Positions 6,546 through 13,918 of a stretch of 14,684 nt of DNA are shown here, piece by piece. The position numbers were made by a program, and so were the translations under genes. Position 1 is the stretch's first letter. Every line of letters begins with the position of its first letter. The stretch is from an uncultured Bacilli bacterium (GTDB lineage: Bacteria; Bacillota_I; Bacilli_A; RF39; UBA660): assembly GCA_947632625.1 (NCBI GenBank), contig CANRPZ010000022.1:1-14684 (forward strand), written 5' to 3'. The notes beneath the pieces were generated by a model, which did not search any database, was not told the origin of the DNA, and worked only from the letters and a program-made list of their open reading frames with translations.

Positions 6546-7595
6546 TCATAAAATTTTTAATTGTGTTAAAAATTTATATACAAAGTGTTTTGAAATTTCC
6601 CCTTTTTGGAGTTTTTTTAACATTTTGTAAGGTTTATATACTTTATAATAATCTATATTTTTATATTTCATCCAATATTCCATAGCTTTTATAATGACTA
6701 ACTTATTCGTTTTGGCGTGAAAAAAGGCTTTTAAATGTTTCAGTTCTTTTTTATCAATCTTTCGAACGAGAAAATTGTAGAAAAATTCTGGAACTCTTTT
6801 AAAGCAGTAAAATTCGCCATCGTATTTTTTTACTACTCTTATGGCATCATAATAGCCCATTTTTATATTTTCAATTAAACTTTTAGTGTCATAAATGATT
6901 ACGCCTCCTAAATTTCTTTTGGGAGTAATTTTAATAATCTCTATCTCTTGTTTAGGTTTACGATTAATATTAATAATAGGATTTAGTTCCACTACATAAA
7001 TTTTTTTACATCCTTTTTTTATTAACATATTAATAGGGGTATTATCATAGAAACCACCATCGATGTAATAGTGTTCATCAATCTTTTTTTCCATATGAAA
7101 GATTGGTAGGTAGCAACTTGCTAAAATATAATCCTTGATTTTTCCTTTAATCATATCTTTTTTAAAAATATATAAAGGTTTTAAATCATTTAATCTAATG
7201 GTACACATACCAAAATCCATTTTACTTTTCAAAAGCAAATCTTCATCTAAATATAAGTTTAGTATTTTTTCAAGTCCTTGAATGCTAATTCCTTTTGATT
7301 TTAAAATAGATATGAAATTCTTAAACCCTAGTTTAAAGTAAGCAAAGTCATAATTTTTATCAATTTTCTTTTGAACATATTGACTATCAAAGTTTAGTAG
7401 TTCTCCAATCGAAATTTCACTCCAAAATTTTAAAAGTTCTTTTTCTTTTCCACTAGCAATTAATGCCCCGTTAAATGCTCCTATAGAGGTTCCCACAACA
7501 GCATCAAATTTTAAATGGGCTTTTTTAAAAGCATAGTAAGCCCCAATTTGATAAGCACCTCTAGCTCCACCCCCTTGTAAAGCAAGTCCAATCAT
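6546..7595 (-). CDS. Patatin-like phospholipase / acyl hydrolase
   Basis: This 349-residue patatin-domain protein is a predicted serine lipid acyl hydrolase with a Ser-Asp dyad. The glycine-rich oxyanion motif ALQGGGARGAYQ is at 5-16. The nucleophile elbow GTSIG (35-39) gives Ser37, and DGG at 179-181 within YYIDGGFYDNTP gives Asp179. All catalytic elements are intact. The C-terminal third (about 235-349) is Lys/aromatic-rich and not recognisable. No signal peptide is seen, so it is probably cytoplasmic or peripheral at the membrane. The start is supported by AAGGGAG at 9 nt spacing. That site overlaps the stop of the upstream zip gene (17-bp gap), and TGA is the stop codon. Patatin proteins in this group resemble RssA/YlbK-type hydrolases; the substrate is not known. 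Confidence 0.9.
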   Translation of the reverse strand: MIGLALQGGGARGAYQIGAYYAFKKAHLKFDAVVGTSIGAFNGALIASGKEKELLKFWSEISIGELLNFDSQYVQKKIDKNYDFAYFKLGFKNFISILKSKGISIQGLEKILNLYLDEDLLLKSKMDFGMCTIRLNDLKPLYIFKKDMIKGKIKDYILASCYLPIFHMEKKIDEHYYIDGGFYDNTPINMLIKKGCKKIYVVELNPIININRKPKQEIEIIKITPKRNLGGVIIYDTKSLIENIKMGYYDAIRVVKKYDGEFYCFKRVPEFFYNFLVRKIDKKELKHLKAFFHAKTNKLVIIKAMEYWMKYKNIDYYKVYKPYKMLKKLQKGEISKHFVYKFLTQLKIL

Positions 7596-7612
7596 TTTTT
7601 AAAACTCCCTTC

Positions 7613-8380
7613 TTATAGTCTTGATAAAACAAAAGCTAATAAAAGACCACAAAGAATGCCTAATTTGGTTTCTTTTTTACTTTTATTTTTATAAATTTCT
7701 GGCAATAGCTCACAAAAACTGATATAAAAAAGCATTCCAAGAGTTATAGAAAGTAAAATACCTTCGATATAAAAATTGATTTCTTTATCTAGGAAGAAGA
7801 GGAAGAGTGCCCCAACAAAACTAGAAGAAATTAATAGAAAATAAACGAGTTTGTTTGATTTTCTACTTTCTTTTTTAAAAGACATACTGATAAAAATCTC
7901 AATACCTAATGGTAAATTGTGACAACCAACCGACAAAGCCATGAGTAGGCCTGCTCTTATATTGTTTAAACCGGTAATGTATATTGAAATTCCTTCTAAT
8001 AAATTATGAATGATTAAGGAAATAGACGTAATAAATCCAATGTGATAAAAATGGTTTTGGTGTTCGATAATTTTATCATTTTTTTCTTTATGTTCATGTT
8101 TATGCTCTGGTATAAAGAAATCTAAAACTTTTAATAAAAGAAAACCCAAAATAAAAAATATTAGAATAATTAAGCCATAACGATTATTTTCTTGAGGATT
8201 TAAAATTTCCAATATTTCCGGAATTAAATCACCTAGCATTAAAAATAACATAATGATTAAAGAAAAACTGGTTGTAAATAAAATTAATTTTTCTTTGTTT
8301 TGAAAAAAGCTTGGGATTAACATACCAAGTAAGAAAAAAATTCCTACAATTATTGTTAAGAGAAGGGCTAAATAATTCAT
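7613..8380 (-). CDS. ZIP family metal transporter
   Basis: This integral membrane protein of 255 residues probably takes up divalent metal ions (zinc, possibly iron or manganese). About eight hydrophobic helices are seen. The binuclear metal-site motifs are present: HNLLEG (125-130) in helix IV and HNLPLGIE (154-161) in helix V, giving His125, Asn126, Glu129, His154, Asn155 and Glu161. The cytosolic loop between helices III and IV is His-rich (93-113, PEHKHEHKEK then HQNHFYH), as is usual in ZIP proteins. The ATG follows GGTGAAG. A TATAAT at 8398-8403 lies just upstream, and the gene appears to head an operon with the patatin gene and yebC. The fold is clear; the metal is not. Confidence 0.9.
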   Translation of the reverse strand: MNYLALLLTIIVGIFFLLGMLIPSFFQNKEKLILFTTSFSLIIMLFLMLGDLIPEILEILNPQENNRYGLIILIFFILGFLLLKVLDFFIPEHKHEHKEKNDKIIEHQNHFYHIGFITSISLIIHNLLEGISIYITGLNNIRAGLLMALSVGCHNLPLGIEIFISMSFKKESRKSNKLVYFLLISSSFVGALFLFFLDKEINFYIEGILLSITLGMLFYISFCELLPEIYKNKSKKETKLGILCGLLLAFVLSRL

Positions 8381-8397
8381 ATTTCTTCACCATATTC

Positions 8398-8426
8398 ATT
8401 ATAACGCATTTAATTGAAAAGAAAAA
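8398..8426 (-). promoter_or_regulatory. Probable promoter of the zip-patatin-yebC unit
   Basis: A perfect TATAAT (8398-8403) lies 17 bases from a poor -35 (TTTTTC, 8421-8426) that doubles as the U tract of the preceding terminator. The -10 and its position support the call; the -35 does not. Confidence 0.5.
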
Positions 8427-8444
8427 TAGTACTTAAAGTACTAT
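8421..8444 (-). terminator. Terminator of the SipW/TasA-like gene, overlapping its stop
   Basis: The 7-bp arms ATAGTAC/GTACTAT (8426-8432 with 8438-8444) enclose a 5-nt loop, followed by TTTTTCTTTTC on the minus strand. The TAG stop (8441-8443) is inside the stem. Confidence 0.85.
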
Positions 8445-9085
8445 GATTGTTGTTTTGATACTGGAACGGCTTCTAAATAAAGATGACCTTTAAAACTGCA
8501 TTCCGTTAAATCTATTTGGTTTTCATTGAGATCATTTAATAAATACATACGCAAAACTAAAGTTACAGTTTGTTTTGCTGGTAATGAAACGGCATCAGTC
8601 GTTAATTTTAAATCATTTACTTTTACAATTTTACGAGGATGTGTATCATCGATGTCTGAAACCATCTCTCCTAGAGTAACACTACTAAAGTCTCCTGATG
8701 AAACTGAACTTAAATCTCCACTATCATCTTTTTGTAACAATTCCCATTTAAAATATTTGGATTTTAAATTTTCAGCCATTTCCATTCCTTTTAAATAAAC
8801 CTCAAATTTTCCATCTACGGTTGTATCAGTTGTACTTGTAACAGTAAACGTTAAAGAATCTGCTCTTTTTGCAACCTCTTGCTCATTTATTAACTCCATA
8901 TTTTCATTATGAATACTATTGCTATCAGTGGCATTCAAGCTACTCGTTACATTAAAAATACCTGTTGATGCTGTAGTAGTAGTGGGATTAAAACTAGCAC
9001 GATAATAAGCATAAGTTGCACTAAAGGCTAAAACAACTAATGAAACAACTAAAAGTAAAACTTTGGGAAAATGTTTTTTATACAT
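8441..9085 (-). CDS. Secreted protein with SipW/TasA-like signal peptide
   Basis: This 214-residue exported protein has an N-terminal hydrophobic stretch (8-22) followed by SATYAYYRASFNP. That is the pattern of SipW-dependent signal peptides found on TasA/CalY (camelysin) type biofilm matrix proteins. The mature part is Thr/Ser/Asp-rich and predicted mostly beta, with one Cys near the C-terminus (DLTECSF). I recognise no specific domain. Start choice: a GTG at 9094 falls inside the AGGTGA ribosome site, so the ATG at 9085, 5 nt downstream, is used. It has its own promoter (9111-9139) and terminator. It lies directly downstream of the adhesin-sortase pair, which suggests a shared surface role. 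No SipW peptidase gene is in the window. Confidence 0.75.
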   Translation of the reverse strand: MYKKHFPKVLLLVVSLVVLAFSATYAYYRASFNPTTTTASTGIFNVTSSLNATDSNSIHNENMELINEQEVAKRADSLTFTVTSTTDTTVDGKFEVYLKGMEMAENLKSKYFKWELLQKDDSGDLSSVSSGDFSSVTLGEMVSDIDDTHPRKIVKVNDLKLTTDAVSLPAKQTVTLVLRMYLLNDLNENQIDLTECSFKGHLYLEAVPVSKQQS

Positions 9086-9110
9086 AAAAGTCACCTATTT
9101 TCTGATTACA

Positions 9111-9139
9111 ATTATACTAAATATCAAAAAAATATACAA
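9111..9139 (-). promoter_or_regulatory. Promoter of the SipW/TasA-like gene
   Basis: TATAAT (9111-9116) is perfect and sits 17 bases from TTGTAT (9134-9139). It lies about 25 bases before the chosen ATG, after the end of the sortase gene. Confidence 0.75.
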
Positions 9140-9181
9140 CTTTTTTTCTTTCTTCTAAAAAATTTTACAGTTATCCCTTTT

Positions 9182-9721
9182 TTAAAAAGAATGGATTTGT
9201 TTAAAAATATATACATTTTGAATATCTTTTTCTTTTTTATCACAGGTAATTAAAGTTAAATTGGTCTGATTCATTTCTCTACGAATCGAAAGGTTACCAT
9301 CCTTTTTTTCATTATAAACGTATTGTAGCTGGTACTCATATTTTTTTCCTTTATAATAAATATACGCAATATCTTCCTTTTCTAAACGAAACAAATTTTT
9401 AAAATAAGCTATTTTACTTGTTCCACTATGGCTTGCTAAAATAAGATTACTATTTTCGATATCGGGCATTTTTGAGGTTTCAATTACTTGAATATTTTTA
9501 TCAACATTATTTAATGTAGAATTTAAAGAATAAAATCCTTTTTTTAAATTTATTTTAGGAATTTCTAATACAGCAATATAAGAATCTTTTTGTTCTATTA
9601 ATGTATCCGCCGCCGTAAAATTTTCGATTTTTTCTTCTTCGTTTTTCTTCTCATAATACGAAATAAAAAATAAAGAAGAAAACAAAAGGATAAAAATAAA
9701 CTTATTTTTTAATTTTATCAT
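9182..9721 (-). CDS. Small sortase-like transpeptidase lacking the usual catalytic Arg
   Basis: This 179-residue sortase-fold protein has an N-terminal membrane anchor (about 7-22). Landmarks are LEIPKINL (52-59), the catalytic His in LASHSG (His98) and the catalytic Cys in LTLITC (Cys160). Sortases carry an Arg some 8-13 residues past the Cys, before the last beta strand. Here the sequence after Cys160 is DKKEKDIQNVYIFKQIHSF, with no Arg at all; Gln168 or Asn169 occupies the expected place. Start choice: a longer frame opens with TTG inside the adhesin gene, but the ATG at 9721, 11 nt after GGAG, places the membrane anchor correctly. It overlaps the adhesin gene by 20 bp, so the two are co-translated and the adhesin is the likely substrate. 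No clear terminator follows. A degenerate or atypical sortase are both possible. Confidence 0.8.
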   Translation of the reverse strand: MIKLKNKFIFILLFSSLFFISYYEKKNEEEKIENFTAADTLIEQKDSYIAVLEIPKINLKKGFYSLNSTLNNVDKNIQVIETSKMPDIENSNLILASHSGTSKIAYFKNLFRLEKEDIAYIYYKGKKYEYQLQYVYNEKKDGNLSIRREMNQTNLTLITCDKKEKDIQNVYIFKQIHSF

Positions 9722-11756
9722 TAAAAAGCAAGCTCCAACTAAAGAATAAACCAATTACGGGATAAAAAAAGGCAGCGTTTATACTTTTTTGGGTATCAGG
9801 AACCTCAACAATTTGTTCGTTTTCCATAGTCACTTGTACGACTTGGTTATCTTCTTTTATCGAAAAATATAATTTATCTTGAAATTTTTGGTATCCATCT
9901 AAAGCTTCTTTTTCAATTATGTAGTAATTTCCATAAGGAAGATTTTCTATCCTAATTTGGCCATTTAAGTCGGTGCGTCCTTGATAAATTAAATTTTCTT
10001 CTTCATTATAAACCTCAATTAAGACATTAGATAAAAATTCCCCTGTTTCCACGTCTACTTTAAAAAATTCTAAAGTGCCTAGATATGGTTTATTTAGTAG
10101 CGATAATGAAACACTTTCGGGGGTATTTTCATCAACAATAAAATCAATATCTTCTACAAAATGATACCCAGCTTGTCCACTTATTTGCCTGATACAATAC
10201 TTTCCATAGGGAAGCGTAATGCTAAAAAGACCTTCTTTGTCGGTTTTTAATGTAGTAATAATTTGGTTGGTCTCTTTATTGTAAATTGCAAATTCTGCCC
10301 CTTCTTCTTTTACAGATGTTGTAAAATACAAAAAGTTTTTTTCTACGAATACTTTCGTTTTAAAAACTTGATCAAAAACTTGAATTTCTACTAATTTCGT
10401 ATCGTTTTCTTTTGTTACAGTAAAGGGATATTTATTTTCATCCAACGTATAGCCAATTGGAGGTGTTATTTCTTGTAAATAATAAGTTCCTAACACTAAA
10501 TTTTTTTTAGATAAACCCGTACAATCTTCTCCTATTTCTATTTTATCTACTAAAGTTCCTTCTTCGGTATAAATTCCGTACACTGCTTTAGCAAGTGAAG
10601 AACCATAGCCACTAGAAAGGCAACTATTTGTATCTTGATCATATTTTACTAGTTTTACTTGTCCTAAATAAATTTTATCATAAACAACTAATTCTTCAAC
10701 TGGTTTTTCTACCGTTAAAGTAAAAGTATATCTATTGGGATCTAATTCATAATTCAATCCCGCTTTATCTTCTAATACATAATAGGTTCCTAATTCTAAA
10801 TTTTCTAAAGTAGCAGAACAATTTTCATCAATGACCAAATCCTTTATAAACGTATTATCTTCTTTATAGAGTTTATAAACGCTTCCCTTTAAGGATCCTT
10901 CCGCTAGAACTCTACAGCTTTTGGTGTCTTGGTCATATTTTTTTAAACTTAATTTTCCACTAACAACATTAAATCGAACACTAGCACTTAAAGGTTCTAT
11001 ATTCCCTGGAACCATTAAATTTTGACCATCACTAGATTTATAGACAATAAAATTATCATCGTAATGAGCCGCCTCTTTTTCTAAATAAACCTCCCCACTT
11101 TGAGTAGAATTTGGCATAACTATTAATTGTCCATCGGTAATGCTATACGTACAATTTTTACATTCCTTCACTTGAAAGTCATTTAACTTTCCATAATTAT
11201 AAGAACCATGATAAGGAATTGTTTGGTCTGTAGTATTAAATTCAGGCATTTTTAAATAATCCTCTACTAAATCTTCTAAAATTTCTATTTTACTTTTAAT
11301 TTCACTAGGTATTTTTATTTTTTCTTTGGGCTTATCATACTGTTTCGTAAAATCAAAGTCATTTCCTAGCGTTTCCCATATTTTAGCTTGGGTTGCTACA
11401 ATCCATTCATTTCCCGTATGATTTTTATAACCATATCCATAATAGGCATACAAAGAAATAAGATTTAACTCTTCACTATCTAAAGAGACTTTTTTGGCAA
11501 GTTCATCCACGGATAAATCGTAATAACCTTTATAATCATCTGTAGAGAAAGATACCCCTGGTTCTATACAAAAAGCCGTTTCTCCATCACCATTTCTTGT
11601 AAAATGTTCAAAATTTCCATAATGTCCATTACTATCTACATAACTATAGCTCCCTATAAAGGTACGTTTAAAACTATCCGTAGTGGATTTGGCAAGTACA
11701 TCAATACTATTAAATACTAAAGCAAAAGCAAAAATAACAACTATTTTTTTTAACAT
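9702..11756 (-). CDS. Cell-wall adhesin: thioester (TQXA) domain, four SpaA/Cna-B domains, VPDTQ sorting signal
   Basis: This is a 684-residue surface protein. The signal peptide is 1-22 (cleavage after VLA). Residues ~30-170 form a thioester adhesin domain: Cys63 in AFCIEPG and Gln123 in ATQAKIWE would make the Cys-Gln thioester that bonds covalently to host or surface amines. Four SpaA/Cna-B domains follow, about 267-361, 365-462, 468-556 and 560-647. Isopeptide triads are visible as Lys273-Glu329-Asp360, Lys371-Glu429-Asp462 and Lys566-Glu615-Asn646. The third domain has Gln524 where Glu is expected. The C-terminus has VPDTQ (652-656), a hydrophobic segment (661-678) and the tail NDKIKK, a sorting signal with Gln in place of the usual final Gly. 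Start choice: GTG 11774 overlaps the AAAGGAG site; ATG 11756 is 8 nt after it. The sortase gene overlaps the end. Confidence 0.9.
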   Translation of the reverse strand: MLKKIVVIFAFALVFNSIDVLAKSTTDSFKRTFIGSYSYVDSNGHYGNFEHFTRNGDGETAFCIEPGVSFSTDDYKGYYDLSVDELAKKVSLDSEELNLISLYAYYGYGYKNHTGNEWIVATQAKIWETLGNDFDFTKQYDKPKEKIKIPSEIKSKIEILEDLVEDYLKMPEFNTTDQTIPYHGSYNYGKLNDFQVKECKNCTYSITDGQLIVMPNSTQSGEVYLEKEAAHYDDNFIVYKSSDGQNLMVPGNIEPLSASVRFNVVSGKLSLKKYDQDTKSCRVLAEGSLKGSVYKLYKEDNTFIKDLVIDENCSATLENLELGTYYVLEDKAGLNYELDPNRYTFTLTVEKPVEELVVYDKIYLGQVKLVKYDQDTNSCLSSGYGSSLAKAVYGIYTEEGTLVDKIEIGEDCTGLSKKNLVLGTYYLQEITPPIGYTLDENKYPFTVTKENDTKLVEIQVFDQVFKTKVFVEKNFLYFTTSVKEEGAEFAIYNKETNQIITTLKTDKEGLFSITLPYGKYCIRQISGQAGYHFVEDIDFIVDENTPESVSLSLLNKPYLGTLEFFKVDVETGEFLSNVLIEVYNEEENLIYQGRTDLNGQIRIENLPYGNYYIIEKEALDGYQKFQDKLYFSIKEDNQVVQVTMENEQIVEVPDTQKSINAAFFYPVIGLFFSWSLLFNDKIKK

Positions 11757-11838
11757 ACATCTTTCTCCTTTCACTTATATATATACAACGCAAATTTGTT
11801 ATTTCCTTTTTTTATTTAGTATTTTTTTTATTTTTTAT

Positions 11839-11872
11839 AAAAAAAATGAATTACCTAAAAAGATAAATCATT
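11839..11872 (-). terminator. Terminator of the fabG-PLP enzyme pair
   Basis: An 11-bp stem with one U-U mismatch (11845-11855 with 11862-11872) and a 6-nt loop is followed on the minus strand by eight T. It begins 8 nt after the stop of the PLP enzyme gene and separates it from the adhesin gene. Confidence 0.75.
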
Positions 11873-11880
11873 TTCATTTT

Positions 11881-13128
11881 TTAAATTTTCTTATTTTTTA
11901 ACAAATAATCAATCGCCCTTAATACGCCAATTTTACCATATTCGTAAGTAAGAGCCCCTTGTTGATATGCGATAAAAGGTTCTCTTAAAGGTCCATCGCA
12001 AGATAGTTCAATACTGCTTCCTTGAGTAAAAGACCCACTTGCCATAATAATTTGATCCTCATACCCTGGCATATCTCCTGGAATTGGTAAAAAGGCTGAA
12101 TCAATGGGCGAACCACTTTGAATGCCTTGACAATAAGCAATTAATTTTTCTCTATCATGGAAAATGATGTTTTCGACAATATCGGCGCGTTCTTCATCGT
12201 ATTTTGGCTCTACAATAAAACCTAATCGTTCCATCATAAGACTTGTAAAAATAGCGGTTTTTAAACTACTTGCTACTACACTTGGAGCAAAAAATAACCC
12301 TTGCAAAATACTTTTATTAATACCAAGTGTCGGTCCAACATCCTTGCCTTCACCTGGAAGCGTTAGGCGTTCTCCACAAAGTTCAATTAATTCCTTTTTT
12401 CCAACAATATAAGCGCCATTTGGGGCAATCCCTCCACCTAAATTTTTAATTAAAGAACCAACGACAATATCGGCACCAACCTCACTTGGTTCTACTTTAG
12501 ATACAAACTCGCAATAGCAATTGTCTACCATAATAATTACATCTTTATCGATTTCTTTAATAAATTTGATAACCTTTTCTAACTTTTCTATCGTAATACT
12601 TTTTCTTGTTGAGTAGCCTTTGCTTCTTTGAATTTCAATGACTTTTACTTTATGATTTTTTAAATATTCCTCAATTTTTGGATAATCAAAGTTATCCTCT
12701 ACTAAATCAATTTGATCATAATGGATATGAAATGATTTTAAGGAACTAGCGTTTTCTTTAATCCCAATCACCTCATGTAAGGTATCATAAGGAAGCCCCG
12801 TTATCGAAAGCAAAGTGTCATTAGGTCGTAATAAAGCAAATAAACAAGTAGATAAAGCATGAGACCCTGATACCATTTGGCATCTTACTAAGGCATCTTC
12901 TGTTTTAAAAATATGGGCATAGATTTTTTCAATAGTTTCTCTTCCTACATCATTATAGCCATAGCCACTAGTACTTAAAAATGCACTTTCGTTTAGATTG
13001 TTTGCCCAGAAAGCTTCTATTACTTTTTGAGAATTAAAGCTACAAATCTCTTCCACTTTTCCATAAATTGGTTTTAGTTCTTTTTCAACTGTATCGGCTA
13101 AAGTAAGTATTTTTTCATTGGTAATCAT
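11881..13128 (-). CDS. PLP enzyme, methionine gamma-lyase / YnbB (aluminium-resistance) family
   Basis: This 415-residue fold-type I PLP enzyme matches the YnbB family over its full length (N-terminus TVEKELKPIYGKVEE). The phosphate-binding region is VSGSHALS (86-93). The cofactor-side Asp lies in VDNCYCEF (201-208), and the Schiff-base Lys228 in GSLIKNLGGGIAPNGAYIVG (224-243). The C-terminal family block SGSFTQGSSIELSCDGPLRE is complete. The family is annotated as methionine gamma-lyase or aluminium resistance, mostly by similarity; the true substrate is not established. ATG overlaps the fabG TGA as ATGA. Its ribosome site GGAGGT (13134-13139, 5 nt spacing) is formed by the last Gly-Gly codons of fabG, so the two proteins are made together. 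This differs from the glutamine-synthetase neighbourhood known for ynbB in Bacillus. Confidence 0.9.
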   Translation of the reverse strand: MITNEKILTLADTVEKELKPIYGKVEEICSFNSQKVIEAFWANNLNESAFLSTSGYGYNDVGRETIEKIYAHIFKTEDALVRCQMVSGSHALSTCLFALLRPNDTLLSITGLPYDTLHEVIGIKENASSLKSFHIHYDQIDLVEDNFDYPKIEEYLKNHKVKVIEIQRSKGYSTRKSITIEKLEKVIKFIKEIDKDVIIMVDNCYCEFVSKVEPSEVGADIVVGSLIKNLGGGIAPNGAYIVGKKELIELCGERLTLPGEGKDVGPTLGINKSILQGLFFAPSVVASSLKTAIFTSLMMERLGFIVEPKYDEERADIVENIIFHDREKLIAYCQGIQSGSPIDSAFLPIPGDMPGYEDQIIMASGSFTQGSSIELSCDGPLREPFIAYQQGALTYEYGKIGVLRAIDYLLKNKKI

Positions 13129-13862
13129 TTTAAACCTCCATCTACGCGTATAATACTACCATCTATGTAACTCGCCTCATCACTTGCTAAAAATGCAACA
13201 ACGTTTGCTATTTCTTCAGGTTCTCCGAAACGATTAAGTAAAATCTTTTCTTCCTCTTCTTTTATATAATCCACATCTAACTCTTTATTCATCTCCGTAT
13301 TTACCCAACCAGGAGCAATAGTATTTACACGAATAAAAGGAGCATATTCCTTTGCTAAATTTTTTGTTAAAGAAATAACACCTGCTTTGGAAGCATCATA
13401 ATCCAAACTATAAGGATACATAGTATCAATTCCATTTGTAGAAGAAATATTTATAATACAACCCTTTTTTTCTTTTACCATATATTTGGCAACCTCTCTT
13501 GAAACGAGAAAAGTTCCAATTAAGTTAACATCTAAAATACGTCTAAAATCGGCAACGATTTTATCTTCTACTAAACTATCGATAGCAATCCCTGCATTAT
13601 TCACCAAACAATCGATGTGGCCAAACTTTTCAATCGATGCATCCACCATCTTTTTTATTTCTTGTTCGTTTGAAATATCAGCTTTGGCTAATAATACTTG
13701 AATTGGATAAGTTTTTTCTAGTTCTTCTTTTAATATACTTGCCTTATCAAAACTTTCTACATAATTAAGAATAATATTATAATTTAAGGAAGCCAATTTT
13801 TTGGCAATAGCGGCGCCAATACCGCGACTAGCTCCCGTAATCAAAGCAACTTTTTTATCCAT
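13125..13862 (-). CDS. SDR oxidoreductase, FabG-like
   Basis: This 245-residue classical short-chain dehydrogenase/reductase has the length and features of 3-oxoacyl-ACP reductases. The Rossmann cofactor motif TGASRGIG is at 9-16 and NNAG at 88-91. The active site is Asn113, Ser140/Ser141, Tyr155 and Lys159 (YDASK). The C-terminal VDGGLK is typical of FabG. NADP(H) preference is suggested by Arg13. No other fatty-acid synthesis gene is nearby and it is coupled to a PLP enzyme, so it could equally reduce another keto or hydroxy compound. For that reason no gene symbol is given. The start is supported by AGGTGAAG at 4-6 nt spacing. No convincing -35/-10 was found between it and the terminator of the preceding gene. 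Confidence 0.88.
   Translation of the reverse strand: MDKKVALITGASRGIGAAIAKKLASLNYNIILNYVESFDKASILKEELEKTYPIQVLLAKADISNEQEIKKMVDASIEKFGHIDCLVNNAGIAIDSLVEDKIVADFRRILDVNLIGTFLVSREVAKYMVKEKKGCIINISSTNGIDTMYPYSLDYDASKAGVISLTKNLAKEYAPFIRVNTIAPGWVNTEMNKELDVDYIKEEEEKILLNRFGEPEEIANVVAFLASDEASYIDGSIIRVDGGLK
13134..13139 (-). promoter_or_regulatory. Ribosome site embedded in the end of fabG
   Basis: GGAGGT on the minus strand encodes the conserved Gly-Gly of the SDR C-terminus and also serves as the ribosome site for the PLP enzyme gene, 5 nt before its ATG. It fixes that start and shows translational coupling. Confidence 0.8.
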
Positions 13863-13890
13863 TTTTCTTCACCTAGAATTATCTTATCAC

Positions 13891-13916
13891 AAAAAAAGTA
13901 AGCTTGCCACTTACTT
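13891..13916 (-). terminator. Terminator of the FGE-fold gene
   Basis: The 7-bp arms AAGTAAG/CTTACTT (13896-13902 with 13910-13916) enclose a 7-nt loop and are followed by more T residues on the minus strand. It starts 2 nt after the TAA. A hairpin just behind a putative variable region is also a feature of diversity-generating retroelements. Confidence 0.85.
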
Positions 13917-13918
13917 AT

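Noticed and set aside
6546..6548. Possible use of the Mollicutes code (TGA as Trp)
   Set aside because: TGA ends the patatin and fabG genes at family-typical places, and Trp residues in the window are TGG.
9140..9181. Terminator directly after the sortase gene
   Set aside because: T-rich, but I found no stem with a usable loop; read-through into the SipW/TasA-like gene remains possible.
9702..9754. Longer sortase start at a TTG (9754)
   Set aside because: It lacks a suitable ribosome site, lies inside the adhesin C-terminus, and would put extra residues before the membrane anchor. ATG 9721 fits better.
10250..10930. Internal DNA repeat across the SpaA domains
   Set aside because: The resemblance is at protein level (KYDQDT blocks, GTYY strands). 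The DNA is too diverged to count as a recent repeat.
11757..11774. Six-residue longer adhesin start (GTG at 11774)
   Set aside because: The GTG overlaps the AAAGGAG ribosome site and would spoil the signal peptide start. The same reasoning excluded GTG starts at 1971 and 9094.
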